Source: Meloidogyne chitwoodi
Lineage: Eukaryota; Nematoda; Chromadorea; Rhabditida; Meloidogynidae
Length of the DNA stretch: 64,000 nt
Direction: 5' to 3'
NCBI GenBank assembly: GCA_015183035.1
Contig: JACZZP010000019.1
Coordinates: 868,001 to 932,000 of the forward strand
The position numbers were made by a program, and so were the translations under genes. The number at the start of each line of letters is the position of its first letter. Position 1 is the stretch's first letter. The notes under the pieces were generated by a model, which saw only the letters and a list, made by a program, of their open reading frames with translations, was not told where the DNA came from and searched no databases. This document shows, piece after piece, positions 11,525-20,183 of this stretch.

Positions 11525-11725
11525 TAAAGTAAAACGGGAACTTGTTTATTCGCGGGATCTCGTCCAAAAATCGGAATTTGGATTTTAGCCACACCCACGA
11601 CTCGGTATCGAAATCATAAAACAGTGATTATGTTTCAATATCGGAATAGTCAAAAATCGGGATTTTAATTCATAAAGTCGGGATCTGTCCAGACCGATCC
11701 CGATATCGGGATTTCAGGATATATT
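11525..11725. repeat. CGGGAT/ATCGGGA word repeat
   Basis: The word TCGGGAT or ATCGGGATT recurs several times in both orientations. It is weakly related to the CGGGAC family. No gene is seen here. Confidence 0.4.
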
Positions 11726-11824
11726 TTTTAATTATTTTTACTCTAAATCCATCAATTATGATGGTAGATAAAATCGGCTCCCGGAAAATTGGGCAGTGGA
11801 AAATTGGGCAGTGAAGAAACAGTA

Positions 11825-12050
11825 GAAAAACTTGCAAGAAAATACAAAAATACATGAAAAATACAAAAAACATGAAAAGATTTATGTATTTTTCATGTAT
11901 TTTTCATGTATTTTTGTGTTTTTTACATAAAAAATACATTTTTGTATTTTTCCAAATTATATATGAAAAAACAAAAATACATAAAAACACAAATACATCA
12001 GTAACACAAATTTTTTAAGTGTTTTTGTATTTCATTTATTTTTTTATTTT
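11825..12050. repeat. ACACAAAAATACATGAAAAA foldback repeat, copy 4
   Basis: AAAATACAAAAATACATGAAA on the left faces TTCATGTATTTTTGTGTTTT, followed by a second such pair. It lies about 320 nt left of the first TATA box of the Maverick element. Confidence 0.6.
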
Positions 12051-12368
12051 CTTGAGTAGTTAGCCCTAAGGAGAAATTCCCTTTTTTTACCGCACTTTCC
12101 TGTGGGTATTGAAGGACACGCCCATATATTTTGTAGAAGAATTATTTTGATATTTGTCGACAACCTAAGGGTTTGGGATGTTTCAACCTTTACATTTCAT
12201 GTTTTTCTTTTTATGTTTGCTGACATCCTAGAGGCTCCGCCCTTTTTTTAAAAAATAATTTATTTTTTATTTTAAAAAAAAAAGTAAATTTTTTAAAAAA
12301 TAAAAGGTGTGAATTTTTAAAAATTGTTTTTTTTTAACTATACTAAAAAAAACAATAAAAAATATTAG
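12051..12368. other. Left flank of the Maverick element
   Basis: AT-rich with homopolymer runs and no ORF. I looked here for a terminal inverted repeat shared with the sequence right of 23213 or right of 35955 and could not recognise one by eye. Confidence 0.35.
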
Positions 12369-12376
12369 TATATAAG
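12369..12376 (+). promoter_or_regulatory. TATA box of cassette 1
   Basis: TATATAAG lies 42 nt before the ATG at 12411. Similar boxes stand 41-65 nt before five other cassette starts in this element. Confidence 0.5.
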
Positions 12377-12410
12377 TAAAAAAAAAAAAGAAGTTAATAT
12401 TAAATTAAAA

Positions 12411-12923
12411 ATGCATTTAATAATAATTTTAATTTCGTTTTTATTTTATAATGTTTATTCTAATATTTTTAATAATTCTGAGAGAGATCATTTAGATGAT
12501 AAACCTTGGAAGAGAGAAGAAGCTAAAATAACAATGTTTAGAAGAATACCTCAAAAAGGAGGTGCTAATACAAATAATTCAAACGGTTTTTTTGTAATTA
12601 AACATATAGACAAAATGTTGGATGAAAAAAGATTAGACTTAATTAATAAACAAATACCAAGAGTATATGTTAGACCATATAATCCTGATTTTAAAGAAAT
12701 AGAAACAATCCGTAAACAATTTTCAAAATGGATTGTGACACCTTCACCAAATACTATTAAAAAATTACATATGTGGAGATCAAGTGATATACCTATTACA
12801 AAACAGAAATCAATTACTTTAGCAACTACAACTGTTTCTTCAAAAGGAAATGGTTTAAGTTTGGGTTTTATAAATAAATTTTTCTCATCTATTGGAAACT
12901 TCTTTAATTCATTATTTAAATAA
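12411..12923 (+). CDS. Signal-peptide protein of the Maverick element, unknown
   Basis: 170 residues. Residues 1-18 (MHLIIILISFLFYNVYSN) form a typical signal peptide or membrane anchor. The middle is charged with few hydrophobic stretches. Residues about 150-170 form an amphipathic, Phe-rich tail (GFINKFFSSIGNFFNSLFK). No cysteine framework and no recognised domain. As first gene of the element with its own TATA box it may encode a secreted or membrane-active accessory protein; that is inference. It is much shorter than the fusogen genes reported in some nematode Mavericks and I see no match to one. Confidence 0.7.
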   Translation: MHLIIILISFLFYNVYSNIFNNSERDHLDDKPWKREEAKITMFRRIPQKGGANTNNSNGFFVIKHIDKMLDEKRLDLINKQIPRVYVRPYNPDFKEIETIRKQFSKWIVTPSPNTIKKLHMWRSSDIPITKQKSITLATTTVSSKGNGLSLGFINKFFSSIGNFFNSLFK

Positions 12924-12947
12924 AAGTGGGCGTGGCTTAATTTGTTG

Positions 12948-12955
12948 TATAAAAG
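12948..12955 (+). promoter_or_regulatory. TATA box of cassette 2 with upstream GGGCGTGGC
   Basis: TATAAAAG lies 65 nt before the ATG at 13013. A GC-rich GTGGGCGTGGC box lies about 20 nt further upstream (about 12927). A similar GGCGTGG word is found at about 23308, upstream of the - strand gene at the other end of the element. Confidence 0.55.
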
Positions 12956-13012
12956 CAGATCATCAAAATTTTGAAAATCATTCATCTGTTTATTTTTAAA
13001 ATTTTTGTTGCA

Positions 13013-13663
13013 ATGGCTCTTAATACAAATAACAAAAAACTTCTTACTCGACAAATTTTACCTGAAGTAGAAATAAATATTAATTTAAATGGTATAACTA
13101 TTTCAAGTGACCGTTTAAATCCTTCACGTTTTGTTTCTTTTGAACAAGGAGGCAAATGTCGTGAATGTAAAAGTACAGAAGTTGAAGTTGATTATGTAAT
13201 AACAAAAGATGGAATTACAATTTATTGTACTCGTATCTCTGGAACACGTTTTGTACCTTTTGACCAAACTTATGATTTACCAGGAATTTGTTTCTTTCGG
13301 GTACATATTTAAAAAAGTTTAAAAAAATAATATTTTAAATTTAAGATTAAAAATAAAGGACGTGTTTTTAATATTCCACATAGCTCTGTACCAGTATCAA
13401 CTCCCCAACCTTTGCCTCCAAAACAACAAGTTCAAAATAAACAAGAAAAACTAAAACAATTAAAACAACCTGCTAACCAACAAAAATCTACAAAAAATGA
13501 TGATAATAAAGAAAATGAAATATTAAATGAATTTTTTGATAATTTAAATGTTGCTACAACAGGAATTCATCAAACTGAACAATTAAAAAATTTAAAAAAT
13601 CAAGCAGCAAAAGAACAAGAAGAAATGACAGCTATTGAAGCATTATATAATATACCTCATTGA
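13013..13663 (+). CDS. Spliced Maverick gene with duplicated GITI...RFV-F-Q motif
   Basis: Two exons, 13013-13300 and 13346-13663, joined in phase 0 by a 45-nt GT-AG intron; the product is 201 residues. Without splicing the first frame stops at 13312. Exon 1 contains two related blocks, NGITISSDRLNPSRFVSFEQ and DGITIYCTRISGTRFVPFDQ, separated by a CREC motif. This is a clear internal duplication of about 20 residues. Exon 2 encodes a Gln/Lys-rich, probably disordered or helical tail. Start chosen at the first in-frame ATG, downstream of the TATA box at 12948. I do not recognise the family. A spliceosomal intron in a gene of a virus-like transposon implies nuclear expression by the host machinery. 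Confidence 0.75.
13301..13345 (+). other. Intron in Maverick gene
   Basis: A 45-nt GT-AG intron with donor GTACAT and acceptor TTTAAG. It contains an in-frame stop, and both flanking frames continue in phase 0. AT content is higher than in the exons. Confidence 0.7.
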
Positions 13664-13670
13664 TTTTTTC

Positions 13671-13678
13671 GTATTTAA
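13671..13678 (+). promoter_or_regulatory. TATA-like box of the ATPase cassette
   Basis: TATTTAAA lies 41 nt before the ATPase ATG at 13712. The three genes after the ATPase have spacers of 6, 19 and 12 nt and no TATA box, so they probably share this transcript. Confidence 0.4.
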
Positions 13679-13711
13679 ACTTTCATTATTATTTTTTCTC
13701 TTATTTTAAAA

Positions 13712-14371
13712 ATGGAATCATTAATATTCAAAGATAAAGATTTAAAATTCAAACTTCCTTTTGGTATGATTATTTCTGGACCTAGTTCCAGTGGTAAAAG
13801 TACATTTTTATTAAAATTTATTTCTGAAGCAACAGACTTAATTGACCCTAAACCTAAAAGTATTCTTTATTGTTTTGGTGAGATGAGTAATATTGTACCT
13901 ATTCTTCAAAAATCTGGAATTAGTGTTTTTTCGGGTGTTCCTCCTGAAGATTATATTAAGAAATATCAAAAACCTTTACTTTTAATTTTTGACGACTTGC
14001 TTCTTTCAATTGATGAAAAATATTTGTCAGAATTATTTACAAAAAAATCTCATCATCAAAATTTTGCTATAGTTTTTGTAACACAAAATTTATTTGAACG
14101 TAAAATAAAAGTTGCTAGACAAAATGCTCAATATATTATAATAATGCGTTCTCCAAACTCTGTTTTAGCTGTACGAAACATTGGAGTACAATTATTTCCA
14201 AGAAAACTTGATTATTTCATTGATGCGTATAGACAAGCAACAAATAAACCTTATGGTTATTTGGTTATTGATATGCATGCTTCATCAGATCCTGAGTTAC
14301 GTCTTCGTACAAGTATATTTAAAGACGACGAAGAAAAAATAATTTTTATTCCAAAAAACGGTCAAGTATAA
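13712..14371 (+). CDS. Genome-packaging ATPase (FtsK/HerA, A32-like)
   Basis: 219 residues, the usual length for Polinton packaging ATPases. Walker A is GPSSSGKST (residues 23-31). Walker B is LLLIFDDL (89-96), ending in the two acidic residues. FVTQNLF (122-128) is the conserved Gln-containing motif after strand 4. In the family this enzyme drives ATP-dependent packaging of element DNA into capsids. It heads a four-gene block that ends with the integrase. The ORF is intact. Start at the first ATG, just after the TATA-like box. Confidence 0.93.
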   Translation: MESLIFKDKDLKFKLPFGMIISGPSSSGKSTFLLKFISEATDLIDPKPKSILYCFGEMSNIVPILQKSGISVFSGVPPEDYIKKYQKPLLLIFDDLLLSIDEKYLSELFTKKSHHQNFAIVFVTQNLFERKIKVARQNAQYIIIMRSPNSVLAVRNIGVQLFPRKLDYFIDAYRQATNKPYGYLVIDMHASSDPELRLRTSIFKDDEEKIIFIPKNGQV

Positions 14372-14377
14372 AAAAAT

Positions 14378-14734
14378 ATGGTTAGTCAACTTGTTCAAGA
14401 TAACAAACAATTTTTAAATGTTCTAGCTCGAACAAAATCTCAACAGAAAATACGTCGTTTATTAAGACTTGCAAATACAAATCAATTATTATCTCTATCA
14501 GAAATTTGTTTAAATATTTTAAAATCACGTTTTAATCTCACAAATGCCCAAAAGAAACGATTAATCCCTCATGCAGATTTCTTACGGCAAATGAGTCGTA
14601 TAAGAAGTGAACGAGGAGCAAGAAAAATTTTAGATCAAAAAGGTGAAGGTATAGGCATGTTTGCTGCTCTCTTAACACCTGTTCTTTTAGATTTGGCAAA
14701 ATCACTTGGAAATTCTATAAAAAGCAACGAATAA
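14378..14734 (+). CDS. Small basic virion core protein, pX-like
   Basis: 118 residues, Lys/Arg-rich. It has helices around residues 15-60, a basic stretch (RIRSERGARKILDQKG, about 74-89) and a hydrophobic end (GIGMFAALLTPVLLDLAKSL). A short protein of this layout sits beside the ATPase or integrase in many animal Polintons and adintoviruses and is compared with adenovirus core protein pX. Here it follows the ATPase stop by 6 nt. Its likely role is DNA condensation or membrane interaction in the particle; that is inferred from the family. Confidence 0.7.
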   Translation: MVSQLVQDNKQFLNVLARTKSQQKIRRLLRLANTNQLLSLSEICLNILKSRFNLTNAQKKRLIPHADFLRQMSRIRSERGARKILDQKGEGIGMFAALLTPVLLDLAKSLGNSIKSNE

Positions 14735-14753
14735 TTTATTAAATTTAAAAAAA

Positions 14754-15824
14754 ATGGCAAACAAATTTATTTTAGTTCCTGAAGAAATTTATAAAGGTTT
14801 AACTACCTATGATACAGGAGATCCAAATATTGACTCAATTAAAAAAGATTTAGAAAAAATAATAAAGAAAAAAGATACTCCAAATGTTAAAAATATACGA
14901 TATAACCAGGAACTGAGACGGTATTTGCAAATGAGAAATGAACAACAGAATAGACCAGTCAAAGTTGAAATGGTAGCTAATCCTCAAGGAGCAATTATGA
15001 GTACAAGACCTTCTACAAATATAACTGAAGATGATGACGATGAATTATTAACAACTGACGATATTTCTCTTCCTTCATATCCAAGTCAACCTAAAGATAT
15101 AGAACCTTTCATTAATTTTAAAACTCCAAAACGACCTCCTCCACCTTCTATACCTTCAATATCTTCATCTTCATCTTTCAAGAAACGTTATAAAAAAATT
15201 AAAAAAAGCTCTCCACCACCACATCCTCCTCCTCAACTTCAACCATCTTCTTCAAATATTAAAATATCAAAGAAAAATAAAACTAAGAAAAAAACTAATG
15301 CAATTATTGAAAATATACCTTTAACATCTGTTGCTGTTAAGAGAGAACTAAATACTGAAGATGATGATGATGATGATGAATTTACAAAAATAAAACGAAA
15401 GAAAAATAATAATAAGCAAGAAATAAAAGAAAAAGAAAAAATACAAAAAAGACAAAAGTTTTTGGAAAGACGAAGAAAAAGACAAAAATTTAAAATTCCA
15501 CTTGATCCTTATGATATTCAACAATTACGAACAAATGAAGAAAAAACAAAAAAGAGATCTAGAAAAATTATTAAAGAAGGAAGGTCTCCCTCTCCACCTA
15601 TACCACGTCAAAAATTTAAACGGAAATTTGAAGGTTCTTTTGGAAAAGTTGGAAAAAAATATAGAAAAGTTTCAAAGAAACAATCTGAAATAGCTTCAAA
15701 ATTATGGATAAAAAGATTAAAGAGTAAAAATATAGAATTTCATCCTTATAAAACTAAAAAGAAATGGGCAACTAAAAAACCAACACAAAAAGATATAACA
15801 GGTTTTAAACCTTCTCTTTGGTAG
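14754..15824 (+). CDS. Highly basic core-like protein
   Basis: 356 residues. The N-terminus (FILVPEEIYKGLTTYDTGD) is the conserved part that accompanies many Polinton integrase genes. After it come Pro/Ser-rich segments, acidic runs (DDDDDDDE, about 202-209) and long Lys/Arg-rich stretches that look disordered, then a conserved-looking C-terminus with WIKRLKSKNIEFHPYKTKKK. It is likely a nucleic-acid-binding internal protein, by composition. It ends 12 nt before the integrase. Confidence 0.65.
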   Translation: MANKFILVPEEIYKGLTTYDTGDPNIDSIKKDLEKIIKKKDTPNVKNIRYNQELRRYLQMRNEQQNRPVKVEMVANPQGAIMSTRPSTNITEDDDDELLTTDDISLPSYPSQPKDIEPFINFKTPKRPPPPSIPSISSSSSFKKRYKKIKKSSPPPHPPPQLQPSSSNIKISKKNKTKKKTNAIIENIPLTSVAVKRELNTEDDDDDDEFTKIKRKKNNNKQEIKEKEKIQKRQKFLERRRKRQKFKIPLDPYDIQQLRTNEEKTKKRSRKIIKEGRSPSPPIPRQKFKRKFEGSFGKVGKKYRKVSKKQSEIASKLWIKRLKSKNIEFHPYKTKKKWATKKPTQKDITGFKPSLW

Positions 15825-15836
15825 TAGAAAAAAATA

Positions 15837-16922
15837 ATGGCAGATTATACAAAATTTCTTGAAGATCTATACAATAATCCGGAGTCTCCTGCAGCTTTCT
15901 CAGGTATTGATCGACTTTGGTATGAAGCGCGCAAGACTCTCAAACATATTCCTAGGTCAGCTGTTCAACATTATTTAGAAGGGCATAGAACTTATACTCT
16001 TATGCGTCCTAAACGAATTCATTTTAAAAGATCTAAAACTGTGGCAGCAGGTTTTATGACAGATGTTCAAGTTGATTTGGCAGATTTCCAACAATTAGCA
16101 AGACATAATAAAGGAAATCGATATTTATTATTAGGAATTGATGTTCTTTCTAAACGAGTTTTTGGAGTTCCTGTAAAATCAAAAAAGACAGATGATATGC
16201 TTGACGGTTTTAAACAGTTATTTACTCAAATGCCTATGAAACCTCAAAGAATTTTCTCAGATAAAGGAACGGAATTTAAAAATAAACAAATGAAAGATTT
16301 TTTTGAAAAAGAAGGGATAGAAAAACATGAAGCTACACATTCTATTGTTAAAGCATCAGTTGCTGAGAGAGCAATTCGTAATGTTAAACAACGTCTTTAT
16401 AGAAATTTTGCTCAAAAAAATACTTTAAACTGGATAGAAATTATTAATAAAATACTAACAGGGATAAATAAAGCAAAAAGTAGAATTCATGGAATGCGTC
16501 CAATGGATGTTAATTTTAATAATGCTCAAAAAGTTTGGAAAAGAATTTATGGAAATATATTTTCTTCAAATAAAAAAATAAAACCAAAATTTAAAAAAGA
16601 TGATTTTGTTCGAATGAGTGTAAATAAAGGAACATTTGAAAAAGGGTACAACCCAAATTGGGGAGACGAGATACTTCAAGTAGACAAAATTAAAGAACAA
16701 CATTTACCTATTCAATACAAGGTTAGTGATGATAAAGGTGAAAAATTTAAAGGTTCGTTTTATAATGAAGAATTGACAAAAGTTAGAAAAGATGCAGATA
16801 CAGAATATAGAATTGAAAAGGTTATACGAAAACGAAAAAGATCAGATGGAACTTTTGAACTTTTAGTTAAATTTATAGGATACCCAGAACGAGAATGGAT
16901 ACATGAGACACAATTAGTATAA
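15837..16922 (+). CDS. Retroviral-type integrase with C-terminal chromodomain
   Basis: 361 residues. The rve core carries the catalytic triad: D80 in VQVDLAD, D142 in FSDKGTEF and E177 in SVAERAI. The last spacing is 35 residues, as in DDE integrases. A C-terminal chromodomain (about residues 320-361) has YRIEKVIRKR, LLVKFIGYP and EWIHETQL, typical of Polinton integrases and thought to guide insertion through histone marks. The N-terminal zinc finger is not obvious. The ORF is intact. Its stop codon TAA lies inside the TATA box of the next gene. Confidence 0.95.
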   Translation: MADYTKFLEDLYNNPESPAAFSGIDRLWYEARKTLKHIPRSAVQHYLEGHRTYTLMRPKRIHFKRSKTVAAGFMTDVQVDLADFQQLARHNKGNRYLLLGIDVLSKRVFGVPVKSKKTDDMLDGFKQLFTQMPMKPQRIFSDKGTEFKNKQMKDFFEKEGIEKHEATHSIVKASVAERAIRNVKQRLYRNFAQKNTLNWIEIINKILTGINKAKSRIHGMRPMDVNFNNAQKVWKRIYGNIFSSNKKIKPKFKKDDFVRMSVNKGTFEKGYNPNWGDEILQVDKIKEQHLPIQYKVSDDKGEKFKGSFYNEELTKVRKDADTEYRIEKVIRKRKRSDGTFELLVKFIGYPEREWIHETQLV

Positions 16923-16925
16923 AAG
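16918..16925 (+). promoter_or_regulatory. TATA box of the penton cassette, overlapping the integrase stop
   Basis: TATAAAAG spans the integrase stop codon (16920-16922) and lies 47 nt before the ATG at 16965. Confidence 0.5.
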
Positions 16926-16964
16926 CATTTCATTATTGTAATTTTTAATTTTAGATAAAAAATA

Positions 16965-19310
16965 ATGTCAAATAGTTTCTTTGTATTTTTACCAAGTAAT
17001 ATTCCTGATTATCCAGATAATCGACCAAATAAATTTCGTGTTCACTTACCAAAACCTCTTTATTTTTCTGGTAATTGGGTGTGTGGTTTACATAGTATTA
17101 ATTATCCTTATTCATGGCCATCAACTATTGGAACATTAGATGATCAATGGATCGATATACATTTCTCAGATAATTTTAGAAGAGGACATGTTTTGAGAAT
17201 TCCTGTACCTAAAGCTTCACACACTACAGTGGAAAAATTACATGAATTTTTAATCTCTACTTTAGAACATCAAAAAGAAACTTTCGAAGGAAATCTTTTA
17301 GAAAACCCTCAAGGATTAGTAGACTTACCCTCTATGAAAAAACTAGGACAAAAACGTTTATTACAAGAACTACGACAAAGTCGATTCGGAGTTGATCCGC
17401 CTGAACTTGATGAACTATTTGTTGATCATCCTGACAATTATTGGGAAGAAATTCAAAAATTTAAAAATATTGTCAAAGAAGACCAGTCTTCTCTTGATGC
17501 AATGAAAATATTAATAGATCGTGAACAAAATGAAACTAGGAAAAATGAACTTACAAAAGCACATTGGAGTCTTGATTTCAAAAAGAAAACTTTAGATTCA
17601 AGAATTAAACTTTTAGAAGGGGAAGCAAAAAGACGTGATACAGAAAAAACTAAATCTGATATTGATATAGTTGTAGAATTTTATCAAACATTTCCCCACA
17701 ATTACCAAGAAATATTAATTGAAGATCATCTAAATTTAATATCTCTTATTATAAAAGTAAAGGAAAAAATAAGAATTAAATATATAGATGATGGGACAGG
17801 TACACAAGAATACCAAAAAATAATTGGCGAAGATGAGACTTCAGCTAGACAAAAGAAGGAAATTGAAAAATTAAGGAAAAGAATAAATATATTGGACAGT
17901 GCAGTAATCAGAAGAGACAAAGAAAAAAGTTTAAAACAATATAATCGAGAGAACAATATTAAACATAGAGAATTTACAGACGAATTTTTTAAAAATAATC
18001 AAGATTATTGGCCAGCAATACAAAATAATTTTCATAATTTATTAATTACTTATCAGGAAATTAATACAACTAAAGATCAATATGATGAAGCAGTAACAGA
18101 AGAAAGAAAAAATGAATTAAAAACAAAAATTGATAGATTGACAAGCTTAGTAAATTATAGAACTGACAGGTTTCGAGCACTAGAATTTGAAGCAAATGCT
18201 AGAGATGATGAGAAAACTGAAACTTTACCAACAACTGAAGAATCTATACCTACAACACAAGCTCCACTCACACAAACTGTTAAAAACCCTCAATTACCTC
18301 AAATTTTACCAACAACTGAAGAATCTAGTCCAACAGTACAAACTGCTCTCAAAGAAAATACTTTAAGTCCTCAATTACCTCAAACTTTACCAACAACTGA
18401 AGAATCTAGACCAATAGTACAAACTCCTCTCAAAGAAAATATTCAAAGTCCTCAATTACCACAAATTTTACCTCAAATAAAAACAATACCTAGTGAGAGT
18501 ACAGATCCTTATACACAACAACAAGAAACTCAACCAGTGACTGAGTCTTCGTCATCTTCTGAAAGTATATCTGAACCAAGTCTATCACCAGATATTACAG
18601 ATAATATTTTACCTTCTAACCCATACATAAATCAAACAGATGAAATAGAAGACCTTCCATCTCTTCCTACACCCGAAGCTATCTTCAGAGATCCTTCATG
18701 GACAGAAGAAATGGAAATGTTTCTAACAAGTTTTCTCAATAGAACCCCGAAAAATAGAGAAAGAATAAAGTATTTACCCAGAATGCCAACGCTTTTAGCA
18801 AAATATAAAGTATTTGAGAATAATATAATAGACATAGACGCCCAAAAACAAGTACTCGGCTCACTAGCAATTTTATATCACAAAGATTTTAAACGTTTCA
18901 AAGTACATTTTGAACATCCTAGTATCAAATATCTATCTTTTTCTCCACAACTCGGATATGTTTTGGGATTTGAAAATCCGAATATGGTTAGAAATAAAGA
19001 GTTTGCAAAATATGGTTGTGATTTAAAAGGAGGTTTTTCTAGTTTTGCTGTATATACTAAAGGTCTAACAGAAAATATGATTATTGGAAATACTCTAAGT
19101 TCACTACTAAGAGTTGTCTCAGTTGCAGGAGCTAAACCAGGAGAATATAATGAAAACATCTATGATTCACCAATTTATGCTCGAGTATTACCAAGAGAAG
19201 TCAACGAAATAGAAATTGAACTAAGAACGATGGACAATGGTAGACTTGTACCTTTTTCATTTGGTACAGTAATCATTGTCTTAATATTTAAAAAAGTGAT
19301 TAATTTTTAA
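16965..19310 (+). CDS. Penton/minor capsid-like protein with a very large internal insertion
   Basis: 781 residues. The N-terminal ~95 residues (FFVFLPSNIPDYPDN, FSGNWVCGLHSINYPYSW) and the C-terminal ~160 residues (LSFSPQLGYVLGFENP, IIGNTLSSLLRVVSV, NEIEIELRTMDNGRLVPFSF) match the two halves of the penton-like minor capsid protein of Polintons. Between them lie about 500 extra residues. Residues about 150-420 hold three diverged ~95-residue charged helical repeats, each starting near HPDNYWEEIQ, FPHNYQEI or NNQDYWPAIQ. Residues about 421-510 hold three 27-residue repeats beginning LPTTEES and ending SPQLPQ or NPQLPQ. A Ser/Glu-rich linker follows. Family members are usually much shorter. The insert would form a coiled-coil stalk plus disordered linker on the vertex protein. 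The ORF is intact. Confidence 0.75.
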   Translation: MSNSFFVFLPSNIPDYPDNRPNKFRVHLPKPLYFSGNWVCGLHSINYPYSWPSTIGTLDDQWIDIHFSDNFRRGHVLRIPVPKASHTTVEKLHEFLISTLEHQKETFEGNLLENPQGLVDLPSMKKLGQKRLLQELRQSRFGVDPPELDELFVDHPDNYWEEIQKFKNIVKEDQSSLDAMKILIDREQNETRKNELTKAHWSLDFKKKTLDSRIKLLEGEAKRRDTEKTKSDIDIVVEFYQTFPHNYQEILIEDHLNLISLIIKVKEKIRIKYIDDGTGTQEYQKIIGEDETSARQKKEIEKLRKRINILDSAVIRRDKEKSLKQYNRENNIKHREFTDEFFKNNQDYWPAIQNNFHNLLITYQEINTTKDQYDEAVTEERKNELKTKIDRLTSLVNYRTDRFRALEFEANARDDEKTETLPTTEESIPTTQAPLTQTVKNPQLPQILPTTEESSPTVQTALKENTLSPQLPQTLPTTEESRPIVQTPLKENIQSPQLPQILPQIKTIPSESTDPYTQQQETQPVTESSSSSESISEPSLSPDITDNILPSNPYINQTDEIEDLPSLPTPEAIFRDPSWTEEMEMFLTSFLNRTPKNRERIKYLPRMPTLLAKYKVFENNIIDIDAQKQVLGSLAILYHKDFKRFKVHFEHPSIKYLSFSPQLGYVLGFENPNMVRNKEFAKYGCDLKGGFSSFAVYTKGLTENMIIGNTLSSLLRVVSVAGAKPGEYNENIYDSPIYARVLPREVNEIEIELRTMDNGRLVPFSFGTVIIVLIFKKVINF
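18220..18475 (+). repeat. 81-bp coding tandem repeat in the penton gene
   Basis: Three in-frame copies of an 81-bp unit each start with TTACCAACAACTGAAGAATC. Later parts differ by substitutions but keep the reading frame. Confidence 0.75.
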
Positions 19311-19312
19311 GC

Positions 19313-19323
19313 TATATAAATAG
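19313..19323 (+). promoter_or_regulatory. TATA box of the pVI-MCP cassette
   Basis: TATATAAATAG lies 57 nt before the ATG at 19370. MCP follows the pVI-like gene by only 7 nt, so both are probably on this transcript. Confidence 0.5.
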
Positions 19324-19369
19324 AGTTTGTATTATTTTTTTCATAAATAAAATTTAAATTCAAAAAAAA

Positions 19370-19855
19370 ATGGTTCATGTTGTGTTTGATACTAGTGCAG
19401 TTGGATATGATGACTTTATAAATAACAATAATTTTCCTAACGATATGGGAGGTAGCGGAGGAGAATTTTCTGATAATTATTTTCGAGGATCTTCTCCTTT
19501 CCAAAGAGGATATGGAATTCAAAAAGGAGCGGGTGTTGGAGATATTATGCGAGGTCTTTGGCGTTTCTTTCTTCCTGTAATGAGACAAGTTGGAAATACT
19601 GTAAAAACAGAGGCACTAAACACTGGACAGAGAGTATTAGAAAGAGTCAGTCAAGGTGAACCAATAAAAGAAGCTTTTGTCAGTGAGGGGAAAAAAGGTA
19701 TTGACACAGTATTAGAAAAAGGAGGTTTACCAAAACAGTTTGGTTCTGGTTTTAAAGGAAGGGGTATAAAAAGGAACAAATTACCCAGTTATCAAACCAT
19801 TATTGGAAAACCGATTAAAAAAAGAGTAAAATCAGACGTTTTTGGTCAATATTGA
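19370..19855 (+). CDS. pVI-like minor capsid protein
   Basis: 161 residues. The core FQRGYGIQKGAGVGDIMRG, then LWRFFLPVMRQVGNTVKTEA and NTGQRVLERV, is an amphipathic helix region preceded by a Gly-rich segment. This arrangement marks the Polinton/adenovirus pVI-like internal capsid protein. The C-terminus is basic (IKRNKLPSYQ, KPIKKRVKSD). In adenoviruses pVI lyses membranes and links hexons to the core; that role here is inferred. It lies immediately before MCP, as in many Polintons. Confidence 0.75.
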   Translation: MVHVVFDTSAVGYDDFINNNNFPNDMGGSGGEFSDNYFRGSSPFQRGYGIQKGAGVGDIMRGLWRFFLPVMRQVGNTVKTEALNTGQRVLERVSQGEPIKEAFVSEGKKGIDTVLEKGGLPKQFGSGFKGRGIKRNKLPSYQTIIGKPIKKRVKSDVFGQY

Positions 19856-19862
19856 AAAAACT

Positions 19863-20183
19863 ATGACATTTCATAAAATAGACAACGATAGTATAAATTC
19901 TATAACAAATGCTTTAGATTTTTTTCAAATTCCACCTACTAATGTGAGTATTTCGTCATCAAAAGTTTTTGAAATTTTAACAAGCAACCCTCTCACAGAT
20001 ACACCTTATCATTTTAAAATACATTCTAGTCAAAATTATATTGATTTATCAAAATGTTATTTATTTACTGAATTTCGTATTCGAAAAGAAAATACAAATG
20101 GTCAGCTTATAGATTTAACTATTACTGACAATATTTCAACATTACAGCTTATAGGACAAACTTTTTTAACAATATGCGTATAA
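19863..20183 (+). CDS. Major capsid protein, N-terminal part (frame 0)
   Basis: 106 codons from ATG 19863 to TAA 20183. A TTG-initiated reading from 19842 overlaps pVI and is unlikely. The motifs FQIPPTNVSISSSKVFEI and YIDLSKCYLFTEFRI are the N-terminal hallmarks of the Polinton double-jelly-roll capsid protein. The remainder of the protein lies in the -1 frame, with the switch at 20162-20168. I describe the two parts separately because the frame change may be programmed, a mutation or a sequence error. Confidence 0.85.
   Translation: MTFHKIDNDSINSITNALDFFQIPPTNVSISSSKVFEILTSNPLTDTPYHFKIHSSQNYIDLSKCYLFTEFRIRKENTNGQLIDLTITDNISTLQLIGQTFLTICV

Noticed and set aside
12411..12923. Class I or II fusogen of the Maverick
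   Set aside because: Only 170 residues, no cysteine framework and no C-terminal membrane anchor of the expected type.
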